A stretch of 46,416 nt of DNA from M55B118 sp964501715 (GTDB lineage Bacteria > Bacillota_I > Bacilli_A > Izemoplasmatales > Izemoplasmataceae), in the NCBI GenBank assembly GCA_964501715.1, contig CAZCTR010000010.1, positions 1-46,416 of the forward strand, given 5' to 3'. Below, one piece after another: positions 7,853-16,223 of this stretch (position 1 is the stretch's first letter; each line of letters starts with the position of its first letter). The notes under the pieces were generated by a model. The model made no database searches and had not been told where the DNA came from. It was given only the letters and a program-made list of their open reading frames with translations. A program made the translations under genes and the position numbers.

Positions 7853-8743
7853 GTGGTGTTAACCTTCAGAATCCATGCCATGGCCTCCCCGTTGAGAGCC
7901 CTCTTCGAATCATCCACAACCCACACAGTCCATTCCGTGTTCGAAAACACGGTGAACCTGGAACGCGGGGGCGATCTCGTCGCCTTGACTCACCGCTTCT
8001 CTCCCCTTTCCCCGATGGGAATCGCCCTCAACCTTACTAAGGAGACGCTCCAAGCAATAGGCTTCAGGGTCGGAGACCAAGTCACCCTATCCCCACAAGG
8101 GATCAAGGTCCGTGACACGCTCCTTACACTCGATCACATCCGCCTTGTGGACCTCACAATCCAACCGTTTGCGCAAGGCGCACACGCTCCAAAGATCACC
8201 GCGTTGAAATCCAGCCTTCACACTTGGCTTCAATCAAGCGAGGCCAAAGGGGACTTGGCAAGCGCATGGCAGATCCTCAACGATAAACCCCGACACCAAG
8301 ACAAGTCTGGAGACAACCCCTATTCCCCCCATCTTTCAACACTTGAAAACCCCTTGTCGCACACCGATTTCGCAAATGCCTTGAAACCACTCATTGGACT
8401 CGGGGAGGGCCTCACCCCTTCCGGGGATGATTTCATCACCGGTCTATTTGCCGCCTTCCATGCGATGCGGCGAACCCCATTCATCCAAAATCGCCTCAAC
8501 ACCATGAATGAATACCTGCCCGATGCATTCACTAGGACCACAGACATAAGCCAAGCATATTTGACCTACGCACAACAAGGCATGTTCAACATTCACGTAA
8601 AAGACCTTTTGACCACCGAGCACCCAGCACACCACGACAAACACATACAAGAGATCAGCAAGCTCGGACACTCTTCCGGCACTGATTTCATTGTAGGACT
8701 CTATACAGGAATGAAAATAGGAGGGAACAACCATGATTCATAA
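7853..8743 (+). CDS. allH: AllH: DUF2877 subunit of oxamate carbamoyltransferase
   Basis: DUF2877 protein, homologue of E. coli YlbF, now AllH, which with AllF and AllG forms the oxamate carbamoyltransferase acting on oxalurate in anaerobic allantoin use. Recognisable motifs: GLGEGLTPSGDDFITG (about 182-197) and the C-terminal LGHSSGTDFIVGL, matching E. coli GPGLTPSHDD and LGHTSGADTLLG. Start is uncertain: the ribosome site GAAAGG is directly followed by two GTG codons (7853, 7856), whereas the first ATG (7880) is some 25 nt away. The end overlaps allF by 11 nt, so expression is coupled. First gene of a five-gene operon allH-allF-allG-permease-carbamate kinase. Confidence 0.88.
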   Translation: MVLTFRIHAMASPLRALFESSTTHTVHSVFENTVNLERGGDLVALTHRFSPLSPMGIALNLTKETLQAIGFRVGDQVTLSPQGIKVRDTLLTLDHIRLVDLTIQPFAQGAHAPKITALKSSLHTWLQSSEAKGDLASAWQILNDKPRHQDKSGDNPYSPHLSTLENPLSHTDFANALKPLIGLGEGLTPSGDDFITGLFAAFHAMRRTPFIQNRLNTMNEYLPDAFTRTTDISQAYLTYAQQGMFNIHVKDLLTTEHPAHHDKHIQEISKLGHSSGTDFIVGLYTGMKIGGNNHDS

Positions 8744-10274
8744 TGTCATCAAGAAGAACTCATACTTCGATTCCGTCACGTTGATGCTTTTCTCAAGCAA
8801 GCTCAACGATGTCGAAGGGGTCGAAGAGGCCGCCGTCATGATGGGCACGGATCACAACATAGAACTGATGCTCAGCTCGAATGTCCTCGAAAAAGAGAAC
8901 ATCGGTGATGCGACCAGCAACGACATGATCGTCGGAATCCGCGCAAAATCACAAGACGCAGTGGACGAAGCGCTCAAAGTGCTTGAGAAGCAGTTCGAGA
9001 ACAAGAACAAGGATGCCGACAAGCACGAAGTGACTGTCAAATCCGTCGAAAGCGCAATCAAGGAGAAACCGGAACTCAATTTCGCCGTGGTCTCCACCCC
9101 CGGACGCTTCGCGAAGAAAGAAGTCAGGAAATGCCTCAACAACAACCTGAACGTTCTTCTTTTCAGTGACAACGTAGACCTAGAGGACGAGATCGAACTC
9201 AAAAACCTCGCACTTGAGAAGGACCTTCTCATGATGGGGCCTGACGCCGGCACCGCAATCGTCAACGGCATCGCACTGGCTTTCGCCAATGTCGTCAAAC
9301 AAGGCAACATCGGTCTTGTCGGTGCTTCGGGCACCGGCCTGCAGGAAATCCCCATACTCATCGACACTTTCGGTGGAGGCGTATCACAAGCCCTCGGAAC
9401 CGGAGGCCGTGACGTCAAGGACAGCGTCGGTGGTAAGATGATGCTCAAATCACTCGACGCGTTGAACGAGGATCCGAACACAAAAGTGATCGGAATCATA
9501 TCCAAACCGCCCTCACCGAGTGTTCTCGAGAAAATCCTTGAGCGCGCAAAGACGTACGAAAAGCCGGTTGTCGCCTGCTTCCTAGGAAGCGACCCGTCGG
9601 CATTCGAAAACACGGAGATCATTGCGACAGACACCATGGAAAAAGCGGCTCAGTACCTTGTGAACCTGTCGAACGATGAGGACTTGAAAACCATCAAGCC
9701 CCTCACGAAGGACAACCTTGTCAAACCGCTCTCCAAGAAGAATACCGGTCAATACGTTCGCGCACTTTATACCGGTGGAACACTGGCCTATGAAGCGATG
9801 CTTCTACTCAAACAATCCATCGGCGACGTGTATTCCAATATCGCCATCGAAGACAAGCTCTTGCTCACGGACCCTGAGAAAAGCAACATGAACACGGTCG
9901 TGGATATGGGTGAGGACTATTTCACTGATGGCATGGCACACCCCATGATCGATCCCCGTCTACGCAACGAACGCATCAAACAGGAGCTGAATGACACAAA
10001 TACCGCAGTGCTTCTTCTGGACTGCGTCCTCGGCTACGGATCGCATGAAGATCCCGCAGGAGAGATCGCAAAGGCCATTGAAGAAGGCAAGAAGAAACAA
10101 AACGGCCGCGATGTGGCTTTGGTCGCATCCGTCACGGGCACCGAGAAGGATGAGCAGAAACGCTCCGAACAAATCGAGAAGCTCGAAAACGCCGGTGTCA
10201 TCGTGCTTCCAAGCAACGCCCAGGCCGCACAATACGCCGCACTTCTCTTGCAATCTAAAGGAGGGCAACAATAA
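8733..10274 (+). CDS. allF: AllF (FdrA): acyl-CoA-synthetase-like subunit of oxamate carbamoyltransferase
   Basis: FdrA family, related to succinyl-CoA ligase alpha subunits. It is a subunit of the enzyme that phosphorolyses oxalurate to oxamate and carbamoyl phosphate. In 513 residues: conserved MGPDAGTAIVNG (168-179), the glycine-rich GLVGASGTGLQE (194-205) and GTGGRDV (222-228) of the CoA-ligase fold, then a second ligase-like domain from about 340 with LYTGGTLAYEA and LLDCVLGYGSHEDPAG. Length is close to the E. coli protein (about 555). GGAGGG precedes the ATG by 7 nt. Its TAA shares one base with the allG ATG. Confidence 0.93.
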   Translation: MIHNVIKKNSYFDSVTLMLFSSKLNDVEGVEEAAVMMGTDHNIELMLSSNVLEKENIGDATSNDMIVGIRAKSQDAVDEALKVLEKQFENKNKDADKHEVTVKSVESAIKEKPELNFAVVSTPGRFAKKEVRKCLNNNLNVLLFSDNVDLEDEIELKNLALEKDLLMMGPDAGTAIVNGIALAFANVVKQGNIGLVGASGTGLQEIPILIDTFGGGVSQALGTGGRDVKDSVGGKMMLKSLDALNEDPNTKVIGIISKPPSPSVLEKILERAKTYEKPVVACFLGSDPSAFENTEIIATDTMEKAAQYLVNLSNDEDLKTIKPLTKDNLVKPLSKKNTGQYVRALYTGGTLAYEAMLLLKQSIGDVYSNIAIEDKLLLTDPEKSNMNTVVDMGEDYFTDGMAHPMIDPRLRNERIKQELNDTNTAVLLLDCVLGYGSHEDPAGEIAKAIEEGKKKQNGRDVALVASVTGTEKDEQKRSEQIEKLENAGVIVLPSNAQAAQYAALLLQSKGGQQ

Positions 10275-11689
10275 TGGGCAAAACCAATGAACTGTTCAAC
10301 CAATCCCTGTCAGTTTTAAATATCGGACTCGAAACATTCAAACACACCTTGGAAAAACAAGGGGTGGACACATTGCACATGCAGTGGACACCACCCGCAA
10401 ACGGCAACGAGGAACTGGCAAGAATGCTTGATGACCTTGACTTCGAAAAAATCGAGGAAGCGAACAAGAAGACCTTAGAGATCATCAACAACGCGGAACC
10501 GAACCTTGTCGATGTGAAAATCGCCAAGGACGTCCTCGAAGGCATGGACAAATACACCATCGGCCACGCCGGACCTCCTCTCGCTTGGGAGGATATGACC
10601 GGACCACTCCAAGGCGCCGTCCTTGGTGCGGTTGTCTACGAAGGCCTCGCAGACACGCTTGAAGAGGCCGAAAAGCTCGTGTTGGACGGTAAGATCAAAT
10701 TCAAACCCAACCACTCTTTGAAAGCCGTCGGCCCCATGACCGGCATGATCACCTACTCCATGCCACTTTGGGAAGTCGAGAACAAAACCCATGGAAATTA
10801 CGCCTATTGCACCTTCAATGAGGGTCTCGGTAAAGTCATGCGCTTCGGTGCGAACGGTCCCGAAGTCATCGAAAAACTCAAATGGATCGAGCATTCTCTC
10901 GCCCCATCAATGAAAAAAGCGCTCGAATTGAGCGGTCCCATCTCCCTCAAGGTCATCATGGCCAAAGCACTCGCCATGGGTGATGAGATGCATCAAAGGA
11001 ACAACGGTGCGACCTCCACCTTCATCCGGGAGATCATGAAATACATCACACAAGTGGTCGATGACAAAGACGAACTCACCAAGATCACCGAGTTCATGAC
11101 CGGCAACGACCAGTTCTTCCTCAATCTCGGCATGGTCGCGGGGAAAGCCACCATGGACCCAGCGAAGAACATTCCATACAGCACCGTCGTCACCACGCTC
11201 AGCCGCAACGGCACAAACTTCGGCATCAAGATCAGCGCACTTGGCGAACAATGGTTTGAAGCCCCGGTCAACGATCCAAAAGGCCTCTTCTTCCCAGGAT
11301 TCAAAGAAGACGACGCCAACCCCGATATCGGCGACAGCACCATTTTGGAAACCATCGGACTCGGCGGTTTCGCCATGGGCTCCGCACCGGCAGTGGTCCG
11401 GTTCGTCGGCGCAAGCAGTGTCGATGAGGCCGTAGAATACAGCAAGAGCATGCAGGAGATCACCGTCGGACTCAGCAACAACTACATCCTGCCCCCTTTG
11501 AATTTCGTCGGCACGGCCACAGGCATCGATGTGCGCAAAGTGGTCGAGACCAACATCCTGCCTGTCGTCAACACCGGCATGGCCCACAAGAAACCCGGCA
11601 TCGGCCAAGTCGGCGCAGGCATCGTCACCCCGCCTTATGAAGCCTTCGTCAAGGCTCTCAAGGCTTTCCACAAGGAATATGTCAAATAG
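10274..11689 (+). CDS. allG: AllG (YlbE, DUF1116): subunit of oxamate carbamoyltransferase
   Basis: DUF1116 protein, homologue of E. coli YlbE/AllG. The order allF-allG immediately followed by allK-type functions is the diagnostic neighbourhood of oxamate carbamoyltransferase. In 471 residues conserved stretches include GHAGPPLAWEDMTGP (about 97-111), GAVLGAVVYEG, GNYAYCTFNEGLGKVMRFG and GGFAMGSAPAVVRFVG near 358-373, and IGQVGAGIVTPP near the end. Cytoplasmic, with no TM segment. GGAGGG ends 7 nt before the ATG. A strong hairpin follows the gene before the permease. Confidence 0.93.
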   Translation: MGKTNELFNQSLSVLNIGLETFKHTLEKQGVDTLHMQWTPPANGNEELARMLDDLDFEKIEEANKKTLEIINNAEPNLVDVKIAKDVLEGMDKYTIGHAGPPLAWEDMTGPLQGAVLGAVVYEGLADTLEEAEKLVLDGKIKFKPNHSLKAVGPMTGMITYSMPLWEVENKTHGNYAYCTFNEGLGKVMRFGANGPEVIEKLKWIEHSLAPSMKKALELSGPISLKVIMAKALAMGDEMHQRNNGATSTFIREIMKYITQVVDDKDELTKITEFMTGNDQFFLNLGMVAGKATMDPAKNIPYSTVVTTLSRNGTNFGIKISALGEQWFEAPVNDPKGLFFPGFKEDDANPDIGDSTILETIGLGGFAMGSAPAVVRFVGASSVDEAVEYSKSMQEITVGLSNNYILPPLNFVGTATGIDVRKVVETNILPVVNTGMAHKKPGIGQVGAGIVTPPYEAFVKALKAFHKEYVK

Positions 11690-11694
11690 CACCC

Positions 11695-11739
11695 TGACAA
11701 CCAAGTGTGCGGAGAACTCTCCGCACACTTATGTTGTCA
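11695..11739 (+). other. Strong intercistronic hairpin without T tract
   Basis: A perfect 12-bp GC-rich stem (11703-11714 with 11719-11730, 4-nt loop) is extended by an outer 6-bp TGACAA/TTGTCA pair (11695-11700, 11734-11739). No T run follows, so it is not a standard terminator. It may protect the allHFG message or lower expression of the permease relative to the enzyme. Confidence 0.7.
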
Positions 11740-11788
11740 ACCGTGGTATCATTCACTCATACTCAATTGACACAAGGAGAAAGATAAC

Positions 11789-13396
11789 ATGCCAATAAAT
11801 GCATTGATGTGGATCATGGCCGCCTTGCCGATCGTCGTGCTGCTCGTACTCATGGTCGGTTTCCAATGGGGAGCGACCAAAGCTGCCCCCACAGGGCTCG
11901 CAATCGCCATCATCGTCGGCCTGGTCTTCTACCGGGCCAATCTAAATCTGATCGGCTTCGAAGCGCTCAAGGGACTATGGAGCGCCTTCATTGTCCTGAT
12001 CGTGGTATGGCCCGCCATCCTTCTATATGAAGTGGTCACACATGCCAAGGCTTTCATTGTCTTTAGGCGGGGCCTTCAGAAAGTCACCCCGAACGAACTT
12101 ATACAAGTGATCGCTTTGGGATGGGTGTTCATCTCGTTCTTACAAGGCATCACCGGTTTTGGTGTTCCTGTCGCCGTCGGCGCAGCCTTGCTCGTGGGCA
12201 TACGCGTCAAGCCCGTATGGGCCGTCGTCATCGCCTTGATCGGCCATGCGTGGGCGAACACGTTCGGAACCCTAGCCGTCGCGTGGGACGCCCTCGCGAT
12301 CCAGACAGGTCTTCAAGGCAATCCCGAACTCTATCTTCAGACCGCTTTCTGGGCCGCTTTGTTCATTTGGATTTGGAACTTGATCTCAGGCATGTCCATT
12401 GCCTATATCTACGGAAAGATGGAGGCGGTCAAGAAGGGCCTTCCCGCCATTCTTCTCATCTCGTTCATCCATGGGGGCGGGCAGCTTTTCTTGACGCAGA
12501 TCAACACCACACTCGCAGCCTTCGTCCCGGCTTCAGTCGCACTCGTGGTCATTTTCGCACTCAGCCGCACCAAGAAATACGGTGAAAAATGGCAACTCGA
12601 GGATTCCAAGATCATGGACCGCAGCCCCGTCGATCCGACCGATGAGGAAGAGGTGCCCGAGGACATGAACATCCACCAATCCTTCTTCCCCTATTATGCA
12701 CTCACAGCCATCACCCTTTTCATCCTTCTGATTCCACCTATCACCAACTTCCTCGGTCAGGTCGAACTTGGTTTCAGTTTCCCTGAGACGTCCACCGGAC
12801 ATGGTTTCACCAATCCGGCAGTCGAGAAATTCTCTTCACTGAGTCCGTTCACCCACGCCGGCATCTTTCTGATCGTGTCCTCGGTGATCGGGTTTGTCTT
12901 CTACCTCAAGAATGGTTGGGTCAAACGAAACGATGCCAAGATCATCCTTTCGCGTTCGTTCAAAAAGACCGCACCGTCCGCCATCGCGGTCATCGGTTTC
13001 ATCATGATGTCCCGCATCATGAGCGGTACGGGTCAGACCGTCATTCTCGCCGAAGGCATCGCCAACACATTCGGCATCTATTATTCCATGTTGGCCCCCA
13101 TCGTCGGCATGCTTGGTTCATTCATGACAAGTTCCAACATGGCCTCTAACATCCTGTTCGGTGAATTCCAGCTCAATACCGCCAACATCTTGAACCTTGA
13201 CACCGCCGCCATCCTCGGTTCGCAGACCGCCGGTGGCACCATGGGGAACACCTTGTCGCCCGGCAATGTGATTCTTGGCACAACAACCGCCGGAATCATA
13301 GGCAAGGAGGGCATCGTCCTCAAGAAAGTCTTCCCTGTTTCCATCATCACCGCCATCATCATCGGGCTCATCCTGTTCATTGTCACCATCATTTAA
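11789..13396 (+). CDS. LctP (L-lactate permease) family transporter, possible oxamate/oxalurate carrier
   Basis: Polytopic inner-membrane protein (535 residues, about 13 TM segments) of the lactate permease family, which moves 2-hydroxy monocarboxylates with protons. Family hallmarks are GITGFGVPVAVGAALLVG (about 113-130), the SNMASNILFGEFQ segment near 449 and GGTMGNTLSPGNVILGTTTAG near 482-502. It lies inside the all operon, between allG and carbamate kinase, where lactate itself has no role. Oxamate is isosteric with pyruvate and lactate, so export of oxamate or import of oxalurate/oxamate is a reasonable inference; it is not shown. AGGAGA precedes the ATG by about 8 nt. Carbamate kinase starts 19 nt after its stop. 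Confidence 0.88.
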   Translation: MPINALMWIMAALPIVVLLVLMVGFQWGATKAAPTGLAIAIIVGLVFYRANLNLIGFEALKGLWSAFIVLIVVWPAILLYEVVTHAKAFIVFRRGLQKVTPNELIQVIALGWVFISFLQGITGFGVPVAVGAALLVGIRVKPVWAVVIALIGHAWANTFGTLAVAWDALAIQTGLQGNPELYLQTAFWAALFIWIWNLISGMSIAYIYGKMEAVKKGLPAILLISFIHGGGQLFLTQINTTLAAFVPASVALVVIFALSRTKKYGEKWQLEDSKIMDRSPVDPTDEEEVPEDMNIHQSFFPYYALTAITLFILLIPPITNFLGQVELGFSFPETSTGHGFTNPAVEKFSSLSPFTHAGIFLIVSSVIGFVFYLKNGWVKRNDAKIILSRSFKKTAPSAIAVIGFIMMSRIMSGTGQTVILAEGIANTFGIYYSMLAPIVGMLGSFMTSSNMASNILFGEFQLNTANILNLDTAAILGSQTAGGTMGNTLSPGNVILGTTTAGIIGKEGIVLKKVFPVSIITAIIIGLILFIVTII

Positions 13397-13415
13397 TAAG
13401 AAAGGACTGTCAAAC

Positions 13416-14342
13416 ATGAAAATAGTCATCGCACTCGGAGGAAACGCCCTGGGCGACACCCCCGAAGAACAGCGCTCCCTAGTCAAAGAGACCGCCAAAT
13501 CATTGGCTGACATGGTCGAAGAGGGCCACCAGCTCGTCATCGCCCATGGTAACGGCCCGCAAGTAGGCATGATCCAAAGCGCATTCGACGCAGCCCATCA
13601 CGCCATCAAGACACCTTTGATGCCCTTCGCCGAATGCGGAGCCATGTCACAAGGGTACATCGGTTATCACCTTCAAAACGCCATCCGTGACGAACTCGCG
13701 CACCGCTCCATCCGAAAAGACGTCGTCACCCTCGTCACGCAGGTCGTCGTCAATGAAGGCGACGAAGCCTTCAGCAATCCCACCAAGCCTATCGGAGCAT
13801 TCTATAGTGAAGACGAAGCCAAGGCCTTGAAAGAAGACAAGGGCTACACCATGGTTGAGGACTCAGGTCGGGGTTACCGCCGTGTCATCGCGAGTCCCAA
13901 ACCCATAGACGTGGTCGAAAAGGACGTCGTCAACGGCCTTGTCGACAAAGGTGCCATCGTGATCACCGTCGGTGGTGGCGGCATCCCCGTCATCGAGAAG
14001 GACGGATATCATACCGGTGTCGATGCGGTCATCGACAAGGATTTCGCCTCCGCGAAGATCGCCGAACTCGTTGAAGCGGACTTCTTCTTCATCCTGACCG
14101 CTGTCGACCGGGTCATGATCAACTTCAACACCCCAGAGCAAAAAGCACTCGAATCCATGACCTTAAAAGAAGCACGTCAATACATCCAGGAAGGCCACTT
14201 CGCTCCGGGAAGCATGCTTCCCAAGATCGAAGCCGCCATCAAATTCGTGGAAAACAGCAACCACACTAGCATCATCGCATCGTTGGAAAAGGCCAAAGAG
14301 GCTTTGAAAGGCACCTCAGGTACCAAGGTCGTCAAGGATTGA
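13416..14342 (+). CDS. allK: Carbamate kinase (AllK/ArcC type)
   Basis: Transfers phosphate from carbamoyl phosphate to ADP, giving ATP, CO2 and ammonia, the energy-yielding step of oxalurate fermentation. In 308 residues: N-terminal KIVIALGGNALG, HGNGPQVG (about 49-56), AECGAMSQGYIG, VGGGGIPVIE (about 187-196) with TGVDAVIDKDFAS, and C-terminal FAPGSMLPKIEAA, all as in ArcC. Start chosen at 13416 because AAAGGA lies 9 nt upstream and the protein then begins exactly at the family's N-terminus; the longer form from 13380 overlaps the permease. Last gene of the operon, followed by a strong terminator. Confidence 0.95.
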   Translation: MKIVIALGGNALGDTPEEQRSLVKETAKSLADMVEEGHQLVIAHGNGPQVGMIQSAFDAAHHAIKTPLMPFAECGAMSQGYIGYHLQNAIRDELAHRSIRKDVVTLVTQVVVNEGDEAFSNPTKPIGAFYSEDEAKALKEDKGYTMVEDSGRGYRRVIASPKPIDVVEKDVVNGLVDKGAIVITVGGGGIPVIEKDGYHTGVDAVIDKDFASAKIAELVEADFFFILTAVDRVMINFNTPEQKALESMTLKEARQYIQEGHFAPGSMLPKIEAAIKFVENSNHTSIIASLEKAKEALKGTSGTKVVKD

Positions 14343-14365
14343 AACTCAACCATCCAAATCTTAAT

Positions 14366-14399
14366 AAAGCCGAACCGTCTTTCACGGTTCGGCTTTTTT
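14366..14399 (+). terminator. Terminator of the all operon
   Basis: A 12-bp stem (14367-14378 with 14384-14395, 5-nt loop) whose 3' end runs into a T tract. Strong Rho-independent terminator. Confidence 0.93.
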
Positions 14400-14472
14400 C
14401 GATCATTTCATTAAAGGGTCCGTACCTCCTGAGGGGATACTTACAAATTAATCTTTAATGAAAACACATTTG

Positions 14473-14481
14473 TGCTATACT
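14473..14481 (+). promoter_or_regulatory. Extended -10 promoter of pcm
   Basis: TGCTATACT (14473-14481) fits an extended -10 element. No good -35 is visible. The start codon is 35 nt downstream. Confidence 0.55.
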
Positions 14482-14515
14482 ATGTATGATAAGCACCCAA
14501 GGGGAAGGGTTGATC

Positions 14516-15148
14516 ATGGAAGAAAACAATTACAGTCTTCTGAGGAATCACATGGTGGAATACCAGCTCAGACACAGGGGAATCAGGGATGAGAACGTCT
14601 TGAGCGCATTCATGAATGTTCCACGACACAAATTCGTGGACACTTTTTTCAAATCAGTCGCCTATGAGGACCATCCGCTCTCAATCGGGAACGGACAAAC
14701 CATATCACAACCTTATATCGTCGCACAAATGACTGAAGCGCTTGAACTGAAACCGGACGACAAAGTGCTCGAGATCGGCACGGGGTCCGGCTATCAGACC
14801 GCCATACTCGCTGAAATCACAGACACAGTCCATACCATCGAATCGAATGAACCGCTTTTTCACAAGGCCCAACGAACCCTGGATGGTCTGGGCTATGACA
14901 ACATCCGGTTCAAGTATGGTGACGGTAAAGCGGGGTGGGTCGAAGAGGACCCTTTCGATGTGATCATGGTCACCGCCGCGGCCAAGGAGATTCCGAATGC
15001 ACTCATGGAACAGCTTAGCGACCACGGGGGAAGACTGATCATGCCGGTCGGCGGCAGCTTCACCCAGGAGCTTACACTTGTGAGAAAACACGATGGAAGC
15101 ATCAAGAAGATTCCGCTAGGGCTGTGCCGTTTCGTACCTCTGACTTGA
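14516..15148 (+). CDS. pcm: Protein-L-isoaspartate O-methyltransferase
   Basis: Methylates isoaspartyl residues in aged proteins using S-adenosylmethionine, starting their repair. In 210 residues: SAM motif I VLEIGTGSGYQTAILAE (about 82-98), the family block SIGNGQTISQPYIVAQM (about 58-74) whose Thr-Ile-Ser contacts substrate, and the C-terminal GGRLIMPVGG. Start at 14516, with AGGGGAAGGG just upstream; the in-frame Met at 14486 would include that site. Monocistronic, with its own promoter and a bidirectional terminator shared with galU. Confidence 0.95.
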   Translation: MEENNYSLLRNHMVEYQLRHRGIRDENVLSAFMNVPRHKFVDTFFKSVAYEDHPLSIGNGQTISQPYIVAQMTEALELKPDDKVLEIGTGSGYQTAILAEITDTVHTIESNEPLFHKAQRTLDGLGYDNIRFKYGDGKAGWVEEDPFDVIMVTAAAKEIPNALMEQLSDHGGRLIMPVGGSFTQELTLVRKHDGSIKKIPLGLCRFVPLT

Positions 15149-15157
15149 GAAATGTGA

Positions 15158-15196
15158 AAGCGCCTTACGCAGACTGCCGCGTAAGGCGCTTCTTTA
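15158..15196. terminator. Bidirectional terminator between pcm and galU
   Basis: Perfect 13-bp stem (15158-15170 with 15179-15191) with an 8-nt loop and a T-rich tail on the + side. The galU stop codon begins 3 nt beyond it. Confidence 0.85.
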
Positions 15197-16060
15197 TTTG
15201 ATGATGTCTTCAAGATACGTTTTGAAATCCTCTTTCAAGTCATCGCGTCTGAGCGCGAATTCCACCGTGGCCTTTAGGTATCCGAGCTTGTTGCCGACGT
15301 CATAACGGATGCCGTCGAAATCATATGCGACCATCTTCTCTTTGGATGCGAGTTCCTTGAGGGCGTCCGTCAGCTGGATCTCCCCACCCTTTCCGGGCTT
15401 GGTATGATCAAGAATCGGGAAAATCGCAGGATTGATGACGTAGCGGCCCAGGACGGCGACGTTGCTCGGTGCGTCTTCACGGTTGGGCTTTTCCACAAGG
15501 CCCTCGACGCTGTAGAGTTTGTCCTTGAGCTTCACACCGTCGACGATGCCGTACTTGGAGACATCCTTCCATTCGACGGTCTGTACACCGAGGACAGACG
15601 CCTCTTCTTGCTCATAGACATCTATCATCTGTTTGAGGCAAGGGTTTTTGCCATTATAGACAATGTCGTCTCCGAGCATGACCGCGAAAGGTTCGTTTCC
15701 GATAAAGCTTTTCGCGCGTCCGATCGCATGGCCGAGACCAAGCGGCTCTTTTTGGCGGATGTAGTGGATGTCGACCATTTCACTGATCCTTTTCACTTCT
15801 GCCAAAAGTTCATGCTTGCCCTTCTCTTCAAGGACCTTCTCAAGTTCGACCGAATGGTCGAAGTGGTCCTCAATCGAGGTCTTATTTCTGCCGGTGATGA
15901 TGAGTATCTCTTCAATTCCTGACTCGACCGCCTCTTCGATGATGTATTGCAAGGTCGGCTTGTCGACAATCGGCAGCATCTCTTTCGGTTGGGCTTTCGT
16001 CGCGGGAATGAAGCGCGTCCCGAGTCCCGCGGCGGGAATGATGGCTTTTCTTACTTTCAT
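15194..16060 (-). CDS. galU: UTP-glucose-1-phosphate uridylyltransferase
   Basis: Makes UDP-glucose from UTP and glucose 1-phosphate, feeding exopolysaccharide, glycolipid and wall glycan synthesis. In 288 residues: nucleotide-binding GLGTRFIPATKAQPKEMLP (about 12-30), EEAVESGIEEILIITGRNK, LGLGHAIGRAK, VMLGDDI, and VEKPN near the sugar site. The Met at 16060 is chosen because GAAAGGGG is 6 nt upstream; the Met at 16087 is less likely. It serves the same process as the cpsD-wzz genes at the left end but is transcribed alone. Confidence 0.96.
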   Translation of the reverse strand: MKVRKAIIPAAGLGTRFIPATKAQPKEMLPIVDKPTLQYIIEEAVESGIEEILIITGRNKTSIEDHFDHSVELEKVLEEKGKHELLAEVKRISEMVDIHYIRQKEPLGLGHAIGRAKSFIGNEPFAVMLGDDIVYNGKNPCLKQMIDVYEQEEASVLGVQTVEWKDVSKYGIVDGVKLKDKLYSVEGLVEKPNREDAPSNVAVLGRYVINPAIFPILDHTKPGKGGEIQLTDALKELASKEKMVAYDFDGIRYDVGNKLGYLKATVEFALRRDDLKEDFKTYLEDIIK

Positions 16061-16106
16061 GGTAATCCCCTTTCTGAGTATGGTCAATTGTTTGTATACT
16101 CCTTAC

Positions 16107-16135
16107 ATTATATACAAAAACCCATCAATTTTAAA
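16107..16135 (-). promoter_or_regulatory. Promoter of galU
   Basis: Minus-strand -35 TTTAAA (16135-16130), 17-nt spacer, perfect -10 TATAAT (16112-16107), 47 nt before the galU start. Confidence 0.7.
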
Positions 16136-16182
16136 GGGGACCTAGCATTCTCAGTCCCACCGCCAACACTGTCCTAAAACCT

Positions 16183-16210
16183 TTGTTCAATCGCATGTTC
16201 ATGGTAAAAT
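16183..16210 (+). promoter_or_regulatory. Weak candidate promoter of pucG
   Basis: TTGTTC (16183-16188), 16-nt spacer, TAAAAT (16205-16210). If used, transcription would begin almost at the ribosome site, so this call is doubtful. Confidence 0.3.
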
Positions 16211-16223
16211 GAGGTCAGACTGT

